A stretch of 64,000 nt of DNA, from NCBI RefSeq assembly GCF_900105945.1, contig NZ_FNSO01000004.1, positions 4,898,001 through 4,962,000 of the forward strand, read 5' to 3'. How positions within the stretch are numbered: the first letter of the stretch is position 1; each line of letters begins with the position of its first letter. The notes beneath the pieces were generated by a model. It was not told where the DNA came from and ran no database searches. It saw only the letters and a program-made list of their open reading frames with translations. This DNA is from Amycolatopsis tolypomycina. GTDB taxonomy: Bacteria; Actinomycetota; Actinomycetes; Mycobacteriales; Pseudonocardiaceae. Below, one piece after another: positions 8,335-17,429 of the stretch. A program made the translations under genes and the position numbers.

Positions 8335-8748
8335 GTGGCGACGCACAGCGGTCACGTCCGGTCGAAGCCGGTCGCGGTGGCGCTCCTGCCGGCCGGGCCC
8401 GCCGCCGTCGTCACCGACACCGAGGCCGAGACGGCCGCGAAACTGTTCAAAGCGCTGTCCGACCCGGTCCGGATCCGGCTCGTGTCCCTGATCCGGCGCT
8501 CCCCCGGCGGCGAAGCGTGCTTCTGCGACCTCGCCGAGGACTTCGCCATGCCTCAGCCGTCGCTGAGCCACCACCTGCGGGTCCTCGTCACCGCCGGCAT
8601 CCTCACGCGCGAGCGCCGCGGCACCTGGAGCTGGTACCGCCTGGTCCCTGAGCCTCTCGAATCCCTCGGCTCTCTGCTTCGCGAAGGCGGCCCGCTCGCG
8701 GACCGGCCCGCGCCGTTACCGGACGAAGAGCGGAGCAAGCACCGCTGA
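8335..8748 (+). CDS. arsR: ArsR-family arsenical repressor with CxC motif
   Basis: 137-residue winged-helix repressor. EACFCDL carries the As(III)-type cysteine pair just before the recognition helix PSLSHHLRVLVTAGIL. An N-terminal extension of about 35 residues precedes the domain, and a proline-rich basic tail follows it. The GTG start at 8335 is supported by AAGGAG at 8324-8329, five bases away. The upstream 20-bp dyad at 8261-8280 is the likely operator. It is divergent from arsC and the likely repressor of it. It resembles the 2410 gene in motif but is clearly a separate paralogue. Confidence 0.92.
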   Translation: MATHSGHVRSKPVAVALLPAGPAAVVTDTEAETAAKLFKALSDPVRIRLVSLIRRSPGGEACFCDLAEDFAMPQPSLSHHLRVLVTAGILTRERRGTWSWYRLVPEPLESLGSLLREGGPLADRPAPLPDEERSKHR

Positions 8749-8896
8749 GGCGAGCTCGCGCGCCTGCAGGTCTCACGCCCAAAATAGGTGAACGGAGCCC
8801 ACAGGGTCGCCGGCGCACCGTGCTCACGTGCTTGCTCGATCGCCGAGCACCGGCCACAGTGCAGCCACGACCGCCGTTGAAGACGAACGTCACCGA

Positions 8897-9973
8897 TCAC
8901 CGCATGATCGCGGTGAGCACGTCGACTCCCATCGGCAGCAGGCGCTGGAGGTTCAGGCGGTGCTGGATCATCCGTCCGTCCCGGCGGGACACCAGCAGGC
9001 CCGCCTCGCGCAGGCGGCCGAGGTGGCGGGACACCTGCGGCACCGTCATACCGGTCCGGGCCGCGAGGTCGGAGGTCGTGATCGGCTCGTTGACCAGGTG
9101 GCGGCACAGCGACAGCCGGGCCGGGTCGGCGAGGATCGCCAGGCGCAGGCGAACCTGTGCCAGGGTGTCGCGGGCGCCGTCGCCCGCCACCGGGAAGTGC
9201 ACGACCACCGGGTACTCCGGGTCGACCTTGACGATCAGGTGCGGCCGGGCGTGCACGGAGGGCACCAGCAGGCAGCGGCGACCGCGCAGGTCGGCGCGCA
9301 GCGACTGCAGCTTGTCGAACACCACCGACGCCGGATCGTGCCGGACCGACGCGTTCGGGCTCAGTGACGCCAGCACCTCGGCCACCGGCAGCGCACCCGC
9401 CCGGGCCCGCACCGCCGTGCACTCGGCTTCCAGCCGATGCGACACCCGCGCCCACTCGTCGGCGAAGAACTCCCCGGCGCAGGCGCGCAGCACGTCCAGC
9501 AGGTCCGCGCGGAAGGCCTCCGGATCGGCCACGAGGTGCCGGGCCAGCTCTCCACGGCCGAACGACCGCCGCTCACACGAGACGACATAGGCGTCCCTCG
9601 CCGCCGCGTCGGTCAGCAGGTCCCCGAGTTCGACCAGGCCGCCGTGGATCGCCTCCGCCGCGGTCGCGGCGAATCGACCGAGCGGCAAGGCTTCGATCCG
9701 CTGCAGCTCCGCCTCGAAGGTCTGGCCGAGCGGCAGCTCGAAGGGCAGCAACAGCCGGCAGCGGCGCCGGGCCCACAGGGGCGCGTAGGTCTTCAACCGG
9801 CCCTGCAGGTCCGCCGAGGTATCGGCGCGGATCCGGGTGAGCCACGGCCGGACCTCGAAGTGGTGTTCCGGCTCGGCGATCGAATGCAGGCACGCGAGCA
9901 GTTCGGCCAGCGGCGACACCCCCGTGACGAGGTCGGCCGCCCGCGCTCCCTGAACGGTCAGCACCACGGACAT
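8897..9973 (-). CDS. ArsR-like winged-helix transcriptional regulator with N-terminal DUF5937-type domain
   Basis: 358 residues. The first 250 form a helical domain of the DUF5937 type seen in actinobacterial regulators, with no enzyme motif. The last 90 are an ArsR winged helix (recognition region TVPQVSRHLGRLREAGLL followed by the wing SRRDGRMIQHRL). No paired cysteines are near the helix, so it is not a classical metal sensor. It is divergent from an ABC importer operon, and a 32-bp palindrome lies 16 bp upstream of its ATG, strongly suggesting autoregulation and control of the importer. The ligand is unknown; the transported solute is a reasonable guess. Confidence 0.85.
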   Translation of the reverse strand: MSVVLTVQGARAADLVTGVSPLAELLACLHSIAEPEHHFEVRPWLTRIRADTSADLQGRLKTYAPLWARRRCRLLLPFELPLGQTFEAELQRIEALPLGRFAATAAEAIHGGLVELGDLLTDAAARDAYVVSCERRSFGRGELARHLVADPEAFRADLLDVLRACAGEFFADEWARVSHRLEAECTAVRARAGALPVAEVLASLSPNASVRHDPASVVFDKLQSLRADLRGRRCLLVPSVHARPHLIVKVDPEYPVVVHFPVAGDGARDTLAQVRLRLAILADPARLSLCRHLVNEPITTSDLAARTGMTVPQVSRHLGRLREAGLLVSRRDGRMIQHRLNLQRLLPMGVDVLTAIMR

Positions 9974-9988
9974 GACCGCAGCTTAGGA

Positions 9989-10020
9989 CGGATGCTTACC
10001 GCGGTCGCGGTAAGCATCCG
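9989..10020. promoter_or_regulatory. 32-bp palindrome, probable operator for the divergent regulator/ABC importer pair
   Basis: Two perfect 15-bp arms, CGGATGCTTACCGCG and its reverse complement, flank a 2-bp centre. It sits between the regulator start (9973) and the permease start (10078) and is the most conspicuous dyad in the first 20 kb. With so short a loop it is better suited to protein binding than to termination. Confidence 0.8.
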
Positions 10021-10077
10021 CGGCGCGGGCGGGAATCGGACCTAGCCTTCCGGGATCGCGACACGAGAGGCCAGGTC

Positions 10078-10824
10078 ATGGACGACTTCCTCCGCACCTT
10101 CTTCGATCTCCGCGAGATCCTGGACGTGCTGCCCGCGCTGCTCACCGAGGGGCTGCGCAACACCTTGCTGATCGCCGCACTGGCGATCGTCTCCGGCGTC
10201 GTCGGCGGCGTGCTGCTGGCCATGCTCCTGCTGTCCCGGCGACGGCTGGTCCGGCTGCCCGCCCGGATCTACGTCGACGTCTTCCGCGGGCTGCCGGCGA
10301 TCGTCACCGTCAGCCTGGTCGGCGTCGGCCTGCCCGCGGCGGGCCTGCGCCCGTTCGGCCGCGAACCGCTCGGCTACGCCGTGTTCGCCATCGCGCTGAT
10401 CTCCGCCGCGTACTCGGCCGAGATCTTCCGCTCCGGCATCCAGGCGGTCCCGGCCGGTCAGCTGCACGCCGCACGCAGCCTCGGCATGCCGTACCTCACC
10501 GCCATGCGGGTGGTGGTCGTCCCGCAGGGCGTGCGGAACGTCCTGCCCGCACTGGCCGGTCAGTTCATCATCGACGTCAAGGAGAGCGCCCTGGTGTACC
10601 TGCTCGGGCTCGGCTTCGGCCAGCGGGAGCTGTACTTCATCGCCCAGGAACGGCAGGCGGCCACGTACAACTCGTCGGCGCTCGTCGCCGCAGGGCTCTG
10701 CTACCTGCTGCTGACCATTCCCCTCACCTACGCGGTGAACCGGCTCGACCGGCGCATGCGCGAAGGCCGGCGCTTCACCACGGCGGCGCCGGTGACGGCC
10801 GCCCCGGCGAAGGCGGCCGTCTGA
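10078..10824 (+). CDS. Polar amino-acid ABC transporter permease (HisM/GlnP type)
   Basis: 248-residue inner-membrane permease with about five hydrophobic segments. The EAA-type coupling loop around residues 133-150 ([16 protein letters not shown]) contacts the ATPase, and the N-terminal segment containing [10 protein letters not shown] is typical of polar amino-acid permeases. It forms an operon with the ATPase (1-bp TGATG overlap) and the binding protein. No second permease is present, so a homodimer is expected. The Ala- and Thr-rich C-terminal tail is unremarkable. Control is probably through the upstream palindrome. Confidence 0.92.
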   Translation: MDDFLRTFFDLREILDVLPALLTEGLRNTLLIAALAIVSGVVGGVLLAMLLLSRRRLVRLPARIYVDVFRGLPAIVTVSLVGVGLPAAGLRPFGREPLGYAVFAIALISAAYSAEIFRSGIQAVPAGQLHAARSLGMPYLTAMRVVVVPQGVRNVLPALAGQFIIDVKESALVYLLGLGFGQRELYFIAQERQAATYNSSALVAAGLCYLLLTIPLTYAVNRLDRRMREGRRFTTAAPVTAAPAKAAV

Positions 10825-11552
10825 TGCCCGCGGTGTCCGTGCGCGGCCTGCACAAGCGGTACGGCCCGATCGAAGTGCTCCGCGACGTCGACCTCGACGT
10901 CGCCACCGGGGAGACCGTCTGCGTGATCGGGCGGTCCGGCTCCGGCAAGTCGACCCTGCTCAAATGCCTCAACCTGCTCGAGGAGCCGACGTCCGGGGAG
11001 ATCCACATCGCCGGCGCGGCGATCACCGGCCAGGGCGTGGACGTCGATGCCGTCCGCACCCGCGTCGGCATGGTGTTCCAGCACTTCAACCTCTTCCCGC
11101 ACCTGAGCGTGCTCAAGAACGTCACCGCCGCGCTGCGGCACGTCCGCCGCCTCGGCACAGAGGCGGCCGAAGCCGCCGCCATGACCCAGCTCGACCGGCT
11201 GGGCCTGGCGCACCTGGCCCACCAGCGGCCCGGCCGGCTCTCCGGCGGGCAGCAGCAGCGCGTCGCGATCGCCCGCGCGCTCGCCATGGAACCCGAGGTG
11301 ATGCTCTTCGACGAGGCGACCTCCGCGCTCGACCCCGAACTGGTGAAGGACGTCCTCGACGTCATGCGCACGCTGGCCACGTCCGGCATGACCATGCTCG
11401 TCGTGACGCACGAGATCGGCTTCGCCCGCGAGGTGGCCGATCGCGTGGTGTTCATGGACGAAGGCCGCATCGCCGAAGCCGGTCCCGCTCGCACGACCCT
11501 CGAGGCCCCGGAAACCGCGCGGCTGCGCGACTTCCTCGCCCGCGTTCTCTGA
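10824..11552 (+). CDS. Polar amino-acid ABC transporter ATP-binding protein
   Basis: 242-residue ABC ATPase of the GlnQ/HisP type. Walker A is GRSGSGKST at about 36-44, then the Q-loop FQHFNLFPH, the signature LSGGQQQ, Walker [15 protein letters not shown] and the switch histidine in VTHE. It powers uptake through the permease encoded just upstream. The ATG overlaps the permease stop by one base, so the two are translationally coupled. The binding protein follows after 22 bp. Confidence 0.95.
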   Translation: MPAVSVRGLHKRYGPIEVLRDVDLDVATGETVCVIGRSGSGKSTLLKCLNLLEEPTSGEIHIAGAAITGQGVDVDAVRTRVGMVFQHFNLFPHLSVLKNVTAALRHVRRLGTEAAEAAAMTQLDRLGLAHLAHQRPGRLSGGQQQRVAIARALAMEPEVMLFDEATSALDPELVKDVLDVMRTLATSGMTMLVVTHEIGFAREVADRVVFMDEGRIAEAGPARTTLEAPETARLRDFLARVL

Positions 11553-11574
11553 CGAAGCCCCGAAAGGATCACCC

Positions 11575-12396
11575 ATGCGCTCATTCCTGATCGCCGCCGC
11601 GTGCGGGCTGCTGCTCGCCGGCTGCGGCGGCGGCGGTTCCGCTGCCGGCAACCCCTACGGCCTGATCGAGCCGGGCACCATCCGCGCCGCCACGCAGACG
11701 AGCCAGCCCCCGTTCGCCTTCGGCGACCCGTCGGGCAAGCCGGCCGGGTTCGTCATCGACCTCACCGACGAAGCCGCCAAACGGCTCGGGCTGAAGGTCG
11801 AGTACAAGTCGACCTCGGTCACGGCGTCACTGGCCGGTCTGACCAGCCGGCAGTACGACCTGGCCGCCGCGGGACTCGGCGTCACCGAGGAACGGCAGAA
11901 GAGTGTCTCCTTCACGAAACCGCTCTTCTGGAGCACCACGGCGGTGCTCACCACCGCGCAGAGCAGTGCGTCGAAGCTGACGGACTTCGCCGGCAAGAAG
12001 GTCGGCGCGGTGACCGGCTCGACGCAGGAACCGTTCGTCCCGGCCAAGCTGCCCGGCGCGGTCCCGATCGGGTTCCCCAACGCCAACGCCGCCGTGAGCC
12101 AGCTGCTCAACGGCAGCCTCGACGCCTTCGTCGTCGGCGGCCCCGACGCCGAGCACTTCCTCAAGCAGTACCCCGTCCTGCGCCAAGCCGCCTCGGCGCC
12201 GGTGGCGCACCCGACGTCGATGGCCGTGCCGAAGGACCACGGAGCACTGCTCACCGCGCTCGACAAGCAGCTCGGCGCGATGGTCGCCGACGGCACCTAC
12301 GCGCGGCTGTACCGGAAGTACTTCACCACCGCTCCGCTCCCCCAGCTCGTGGCGGCCTGGCCCGACCTCGGCGCGCAGTTCGCGGGCGGGCTCTGA
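11575..12396 (+). CDS. Extracellular solute-binding lipoprotein of the amino-acid ABC importer
   Basis: 273 residues. A short signal sequence ends in the lipobox LLAGC (Cys at about 17) followed by a Gly-rich linker, so the mature protein is anchored outside the membrane. The body is the family 3 binding fold, with typical stretches GEXT-like FVIDLTDEAAKRL and the TEERQKSVSFTKP hinge. AAAGGA precedes the ATG. It would deliver an amino acid or similar cation to the 10078/10824 transporter. The specific ligand cannot be read from sequence. Confidence 0.93.
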   Translation: MRSFLIAAACGLLLAGCGGGGSAAGNPYGLIEPGTIRAATQTSQPPFAFGDPSGKPAGFVIDLTDEAAKRLGLKVEYKSTSVTASLAGLTSRQYDLAAAGLGVTEERQKSVSFTKPLFWSTTAVLTTAQSSASKLTDFAGKKVGAVTGSTQEPFVPAKLPGAVPIGFPNANAAVSQLLNGSLDAFVVGGPDAEHFLKQYPVLRQAASAPVAHPTSMAVPKDHGALLTALDKQLGAMVADGTYARLYRKYFTTAPLPQLVAAWPDLGAQFAGGL

Positions 12397-14249
12397 TGGG
12401 CGGCTGGGAGCAGCTCGGTCCGGACTGCTGGCGGCTCGTGCTCGACGTCCCCGCGCGCGACGGCACCATCCTCGTCGCCGACCTCTACGCGCCCCGGCCG
12501 GATCCACCCGCCGGGCCGGTTCTCCTCGAGCGCACGCCGTACGGACGCCGGCTCGCGCGCCCCTCGGACGGCGCCGGCCCGCCGTCGCCCGAGGCGGTCG
12601 CTCGGCGGTTCGTCGCGGGCGGGTACTTGGTCGTGCGCCAGGACTGCCGCGGGCGGGGCGACTCCGGCGGCACGTTCACCAAGTACCTCAACGAGCCCGA
12701 AGACGGCTACGACACCGTCGAGTGGATCGCGGGCCGAGACTGGTGCGACGGCCGGGTCGCGACGATGGGCGTCTCCTATTCGGCGCACGCACAGACCGCC
12801 CTCGCGTCACTGGGTGCGCCCCACCTGGCGGCCATGTTCCTCGACTCCGGTGGATTCGCCAGCGCCTACGAAGCCGGCACCCGGATGGGCGGGGCGTTCG
12901 AGCTCAAGCAGGTGACGTGGGCGTTCCACCGTGCCCGCAGCAGCGCGAAGGTGCTCGCCGACCCGGTCCTGCGGGCCAGTCTGGACTCCGAAGACCTGCG
13001 GGCGTGGTTCACCCGGATGCCGTGGCGGCGCGGGGCGACCCCGTTGCGATTCGTCCCCGACTACGAGGACTACCTGCTGCAGCAGTGGGAACACGGCATC
13101 TTCGACGACTACTGGCGGCAGCCCGGCATTTTCGCCCGCGGCTTCTACGACCGCTTCCCGGACGTCCCGAGCCTGCACATCTCCAGCTGGTACGACCCCT
13201 ACATCCGCACCGCGACCGAGAACTTCCGCGAGCTCGGCCGCAAGAAGCACAGCCCCGCCTACCTCGTGCTCGGGCCGTGGACCCACGGCGCACGCAGCGC
13301 GCAGCACGCCGGCGACGTCGACTTCGGCGAGGAAGCACCGCTGGAGGGAAACCTCGACGACGACTACGTGACGATGCGGCTCCGCTGGTTCGACGCGCAC
13401 CTGGCCTCCTCCGGCGAGCCGCCCCCTCCGGTGCGGTACTTCCTGATGGGCGGCGGCTCCGGGCACCGCACGCCCGACGGGCGGCTCGACCACGGCGGCC
13501 GCTGGCTCACCGCCACGACGTGGCCGCCGGAGACAGCCGAAGAGCAGGTGTTCCACCTGGACGCCGACGGCGGTCTCACCCACGGCCCGAATCCGGCCGA
13601 CGGCGGCTGCCTGGAGTACGACTACGACCCGGCGAACCCGGTGCCGACCCTCGGCGGCCAGGTCACCTCCGGCGAACCGGTGATGAGCGGCGGCGCCTTC
13701 CACCAGTGTCCCGACGAGCGGTTCTTCGGTGCGGCGCCGCCGTTCCTGCCCCTCGACAGCCGGCCCGACGTGCTCGTGTTCCAAACCCCGCCGCTGGCGC
13801 ACGACGTCGCGGTCGCCGGGCCGGTGACCGTGCGGCTGGCCGTCTCTTCCACCGCGGCGGACACCGACTTCACCATCAAGCTGATCGACGTCCACCCACC
13901 GAGCACGGACTATCCCCGGGGCTTCGCGATGAACCTCACCGACGGCATCCTCCGCTGCCGCTACCGGAACTCCTTCGCCGAGCCGGAACCCCTCGTCCCG
14001 GGCGAGGTGTACGAGATCACCGTCGAAGCACCCGACACGGCCAACCTGTTCCGGGCCGGCCACCGGATCCGGCTCGACGTCAGCTCGAGCAACTTCCCCC
14101 GATTCGACGTCAACACCAACACCGGCGCCCGGGAGGTGGGCGACCGCCGGAAGGTCGTGGCCACCAACCGCGTCCACGTCGGCGGCCGTTCGTGGCTGAC
14201 CCTGCCGGTGCTGCCGGACAGCGCCGAACGCCGGCACCGACAACGCTGA
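12396..14249 (+). CDS. CocE/NonD-family serine hydrolase (X-Pro dipeptidyl-peptidase-like)
   Basis: 617-residue alpha/beta hydrolase. The nucleophile elbow is GVSYSA, the strand after DCRGRGDSGG gives the oxyanion region, and WYDPY plus GPWTHG supply the acidic residue and histidine of the triad. The C-terminal 200 residues form the jelly-roll domain of the X-Pro peptidase/CocE family. These enzymes split acyl esters, amides or peptides. The ATG overlaps the binding-protein stop (TGATG), so it belongs to the importer operon, which suggests that the imported compound, or a peptide containing it, is its substrate. No signal peptide is visible, so action is likely intracellular. Confidence 0.9.
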   Translation: MGGWEQLGPDCWRLVLDVPARDGTILVADLYAPRPDPPAGPVLLERTPYGRRLARPSDGAGPPSPEAVARRFVAGGYLVVRQDCRGRGDSGGTFTKYLNEPEDGYDTVEWIAGRDWCDGRVATMGVSYSAHAQTALASLGAPHLAAMFLDSGGFASAYEAGTRMGGAFELKQVTWAFHRARSSAKVLADPVLRASLDSEDLRAWFTRMPWRRGATPLRFVPDYEDYLLQQWEHGIFDDYWRQPGIFARGFYDRFPDVPSLHISSWYDPYIRTATENFRELGRKKHSPAYLVLGPWTHGARSAQHAGDVDFGEEAPLEGNLDDDYVTMRLRWFDAHLASSGEPPPPVRYFLMGGGSGHRTPDGRLDHGGRWLTATTWPPETAEEQVFHLDADGGLTHGPNPADGGCLEYDYDPANPVPTLGGQVTSGEPVMSGGAFHQCPDERFFGAAPPFLPLDSRPDVLVFQTPPLAHDVAVAGPVTVRLAVSSTAADTDFTIKLIDVHPPSTDYPRGFAMNLTDGILRCRYRNSFAEPEPLVPGEVYEITVEAPDTANLFRAGHRIRLDVSSSNFPRFDVNTNTGAREVGDRRKVVATNRVHVGGRSWLTLPVLPDSAERRHRQR

Positions 14250-14387
14250 AACCGCCCCGCACCAGGTTCCAGGCCAGTTCGCCCGGCAGCTCATCCTGGT
14301 CTTCGACGGTGCCGACGCCCGGGCGGTGTGCCGAACCGACCGGACACGGGTCCACTTGCGACCGGAAACCTCAAAGCGGGCACCGGC

Positions 14388-14600
14388 GCTCCCCGCGTCC
14401 TGCTGCACACCGTCCGCACGCAGGCCGAGCACTTCCGCGCCCTGATTCCGCTGGTCGCGACCGGTACACCGGCTACGCCCCGACCTCCCCGGGATGCGCT
14501 ACTCCGAGTTCGTGCCCGGCGCGTCCTACGAAGAGCCGGCGATGCGCGCGGGCGTCGGCCCCGTGATCACCGGGGGCAACCCAGGCTGGCCGCCCTTGGC
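14388..14600 (+). pseudogene. Alpha/beta hydrolase remnant, frame-broken
   Basis: Within the 377-bp gap after the CocE gene, one frame gives VLLHTVRTQAEHFRALIPL and RYTGYAP and another continues DLPGMRYSEFVPGASYEEP. Together they resemble the first 100 residues of an alpha/beta hydrolase (strand, oxyanion loop, the DLPGHG-type turn), but no single frame spans them and the nucleophile region is missing. It is a decayed fragment. Confidence 0.5.
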
Positions 14601-14626
14601 TGCCCGCAACCCGCCTCTTGTCCGGC

Positions 14627-15745
14627 TCAGTCCGTCGATGAGCGGCCAAGCACGAGCCTGGTCCGGTCGCGAAGGGCGTCGAGTTCGGGGGAACCGCCTC
14701 TCACCTCGATGATGAGCTCGACGGCGGCCACCAGGTACTCGAGGGCGATGACGTGCTCGTCGAAGGGAGCGTCGACCTCGAACTCATCGAGCAGGACCTG
14801 GAAGTCGTCCAGTACCGCCTCGACGTGAGTGGCGGCTCGGTCGGGATCGCCGTTGCGCTGGATGCAGCGGGCCGACTCGATCATCACTCGCCCGACGAAG
14901 GCGTGACATTGGCCCAGCAGCCCGGTGACGATGCGTCCCACCAGTCCGAGGCCGCTCTCTTCGAGCTGCGGGTCGGGCTGGGCAGCGAACTTCGCGGTGA
15001 CCTGACGGGCGGCCGCGGCGAGTGCGACACCGTCGACCCACTCCTGGGAACCCTCCGGGGCACAGGGCCGCTGCCCCAGCCGGGCGATGCACGCTTCGGC
15101 TGCGACCGACAGTGATGTCGCCGCTTCAAGGAGGAGATGGAAGCGTGTGCGCCCCGACTCCTGCGACGCGACCGCCAAGCGCGCGACCTCGAGCGCCACG
15201 GCGACGTCCTCCGTGCCATGCGTGGGCTCGCCACGGCGCGCTCGCTCCAGGAGCGCCTCCGCGGCCGCTTGCTCTGCCAAGGACGGCCCAGCCGCATCGT
15301 CGTCGACGGGCAGGCCGAGCTCGAGGCGGTAGGACATCCAGGCCAGCGGGTCCTTGACGGGGTCCGGCTCGTTGGCGGGGTTGCCGGACGCAGCCCGAAC
15401 GGCTCCGCCCGCGACGCGGTCCATGGCGAGCCGCGCATCGTCGAACGGCAGCGCGAACCGTTCGGTCAAGACGGCAAGGACATCGCGACGGGACGCCCCC
15501 TCCGCGGGCGCCGCTCGCAGATACGAGACAAGGCCGCCCGTTGACGTTCCACGGGCAACGCGCACAGTCAGGTCGTCGGTCCACTCCACCGATCGATGAT
15601 GCCCGTCCCGATCTTCAACGACAAGCGAGCCACGCTCGCGGTGAGTGCAACGTCGATGCAGCAGGTTGAGATCGACCAGCAGGACGTCGGCCTCGCCGCC
15701 AGAGCCTCGGAGCACTTCGTCGACGTCGTCTTCGGACGCTCTCAT
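14627..15745 (-). CDS. Hypothetical protein
   Basis: About 372 residues if started at the ATG at 15745; the frame stays open to 15892, and no ribosome-binding site clearly decides between starts. It is acidic and Ala/Glu-rich with mainly helical predicted character, no signal peptide, no membrane segment and no catalytic motif I recognise. The N-terminal part (up to about residue 110) reads as mixed alpha/beta (VLLVDLNLLH, VEWTDDLTVRV); the rest looks like helical repeats. Codon usage resembles the neighbours, so it is probably real. Function unknown. Confidence 0.65.
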   Translation of the reverse strand: MRASEDDVDEVLRGSGGEADVLLVDLNLLHRRCTHRERGSLVVEDRDGHHRSVEWTDDLTVRVARGTSTGGLVSYLRAAPAEGASRRDVLAVLTERFALPFDDARLAMDRVAGGAVRAASGNPANEPDPVKDPLAWMSYRLELGLPVDDDAAGPSLAEQAAAEALLERARRGEPTHGTEDVAVALEVARLAVASQESGRTRFHLLLEAATSLSVAAEACIARLGQRPCAPEGSQEWVDGVALAAAARQVTAKFAAQPDPQLEESGLGLVGRIVTGLLGQCHAFVGRVMIESARCIQRNGDPDRAATHVEAVLDDFQVLLDEFEVDAPFDEHVIALEYLVAAVELIIEVRGGSPELDALRDRTRLVLGRSSTD

Positions 15746-15907
15746 CCGGACCGGTACGCCCCCGGGCGCTCGGCCACGTCGAGGCACGCACGCACTTCGA
15801 TCGAGGCGCAGGAACTCCGCGAGCCCGGTCAGCACGATCTTCCGCCGAGCGATCCTCAGTGCGACGTTGGAGCGGCTGGCGGTGCTCGACAACCCGGCTG
15901 GCTGACG

Positions 15908-16233
15908 CTACGTCCGCGCGTTGAGCACGATCACGCCGCACACGATCAGGACGATCCCGGCGAGTGCGGGACGGTGACGACCTCCGAGAACAGCACCGCG
16001 CCCGCCACGACGACCAGTGCGGACCCCGTTCCGGTCCAGACGATGTAGGCGATGCTCGCCGGAATCGTCGTGACGGTCCGGGCGAGCAGCACCACCGCGG
16101 CGAGGTAGCCGGCGAGCGCGCCGAGCGACGGCAGTGGCCGGGCGAAGCCGTCCGAGACCTTCAGCAGCAAAGTGGCGGTGACTTCGGCGGCGATCGTGAG
16201 TCCCAGGAGCAGCCGGCTCCGTGCCTTCGTCAC
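15908..16233 (-). pseudogene. SMR-family efflux subunit with the conserved Glu, frameshifted near its C-terminus
   Basis: Small multidrug resistance protein with four hydrophobic segments. The membrane-embedded proton/substrate glutamate is present (E17 in TIAAEVTAT). The GTG at 16233 overlaps the stop of the partner SMR gene by four bases, so the pair should be a heterodimer. The frame breaks at a GGG run at 15968-15970 (plus strand): one extra base there would continue into LAGIVLIVCGVIVL, the normal fourth helix, ending at TAG 15908. As given, the reading frame ends early at 15946. A one-base deletion or a consensus error is likely. Confidence 0.8.
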
Positions 16234-16553
16234 AGGGCGCCGCCGACGTGGACCAGCGCGATGCCGCTGACGACCAGGCCGGCGCCGAGTGCATGGCGCC
16301 AGGTCAGCCGTTCCCCGAAGAACACGCGGTCGATGATGAGCAGCACCACGGCCGCGACGCCGCTCCACACGGCATAGACCACACCGACCGGCAGCACTTC
16401 CAGCAATCGGGCCAGCAGCACGGTGGCGCCGGTGTACGCGACAAGTGACCCGAGGGCCGGGCGCCACCGGCGGAATCCCCGGGAAAGCTTGACGAGCACG
16501 GTTCCCGCGACGCCGCAGAGCACGGCCGCCGCCAGCAGCAGGTAGGCCATCAT
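16230..16553 (-). CDS. SMR-family efflux subunit lacking the conserved membrane Glu
   Basis: 107 residues and four transmembrane helices; it aligns without gaps to EmrE. At the position of EmrE Glu14, in helix 1, this protein has Gly14 (AAAVLCGVAGT), while the partner encoded downstream keeps its Glu. That points to an asymmetric heterodimer in which this subunit has no protonatable residue. ATG 16553 or 16550 are both possible. It follows the ABC binding-protein gene by 16 bp, so it is in the same long operon as the Rieske oxygenase. Likely substrate: a quaternary or guanidinium-type cation (inference). Confidence 0.88.
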   Translation of the reverse strand: MMAYLLLAAAVLCGVAGTVLVKLSRGFRRWRPALGSLVAYTGATVLLARLLEVLPVGVVYAVWSGVAAVVLLIIDRVFFGERLTWRHALGAGLVVSGIALVHVGGAL

Positions 16554-16569
16554 ACGTCGATGTTCGCAG

Positions 16570-17415
16570 CTACTTCCCGTTGAGGGTCAAGCTGTCGTCC
16601 TGCTTCCAGTTCGCCAGGATCTTCTGTGTGGTGCCGTCCGCCCGCAGCGCCGCGATGTCGGCGTTCAGGGCCTTCCCGAACTCGGTGTTGGTCTTGGCGA
16701 AGGGCATGTCGACGCCGTAGATCGGCTGCAGGTCCGGCGTCGCGGCACCGGGCACGAGGCGGGTCACCTGCAGTCCCGAGTAGCCGGACTTGTCGATCTG
16801 GTACCGCGCTTCGGCGGACGCGGCGACCGCGGCTTCCACCCGGTTGTTCTTCACGTCGGCGAGCAGGTCCGATGTGGACGGATACTCGCGGACGCGGTCG
16901 GCACCGAGTGCGGCACGCAGCGGTTCGACGTACGCGGCGCCCGACAGTGCACCGACCCGGCGTCCGCGCAGGGCGTCGATCGTGGCGGCCGGCGTCGCGG
17001 ACACCGTCACGGTGTACTGGTAGTACAACGGATCCGTCTGCCCGACGACCTCGCCGCGCGCCGGGGTGATGTAGGCGCCCGCGGACAGCAGGTCGATCTT
17101 GCCCGCGTTCAGGCTCTGGATCGCGTCGGCGCCGCCGACCGCGACCGCGGTCACGGTCAGGCATTCCTTGGCCGCGATGGCCGCTCCGAATTCGGCGTCG
17201 ATACCTTCCCACGTCTGGGAGACCGGGTTGACCGCGGAGTACGGCAGCGACGAGATCACCCCGACGGTCAGCGTCTTCGGCTTGACCGTCGGAAAAGTGT
17301 GAGCCGGTTTGCAGTCGGCGGCGACGGCGGGCGACGTTCCGGCGTCGGCACCGGAACAAGCGGCCAGCGACAGGGTGCCGAGGACGGCCACGGCGGCCAT
17401 CGTGCGTCGAGCCAT
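16570..17415 (-). CDS. Solute-binding lipoprotein of the second amino-acid-type ABC importer
   Basis: 281 residues with a signal sequence and lipobox LAAC (Cys at about 24). The fold is family 3 amino-acid binding (LTVGVISSLPYS, EGIDAEFGAAIA, GGADAIQSLNAGKIDLLSAG). ATG 17415 is preceded by AAAGG. In the operon it is followed by the SMR genes and preceded by two permeases and the ATPase. Given the Rieske demethylase genes upstream, the ligand is probably an N-methylated amino acid or betaine; this is inference from context. Confidence 0.9.
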   Translation of the reverse strand: MARRTMAAVAVLGTLSLAACSGADAGTSPAVAADCKPAHTFPTVKPKTLTVGVISSLPYSAVNPVSQTWEGIDAEFGAAIAAKECLTVTAVAVGGADAIQSLNAGKIDLLSAGAYITPARGEVVGQTDPLYYQYTVTVSATPAATIDALRGRRVGALSGAAYVEPLRAALGADRVREYPSTSDLLADVKNNRVEAAVAASAEARYQIDKSGYSGLQVTRLVPGAATPDLQPIYGVDMPFAKTNTEFGKALNADIAALRADGTTQKILANWKQDDSLTLNGK

Positions 17416-17429
17416 GGTGCGTCTGCCTT

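Noticed and set aside
8749..8896. Minus-strand frame with WAPFTYFG resembling the end of a CHAT-domain protein
   Set aside because: Only a few residues match; no start or upstream domain is present, so it cannot be supported even as a remnant.
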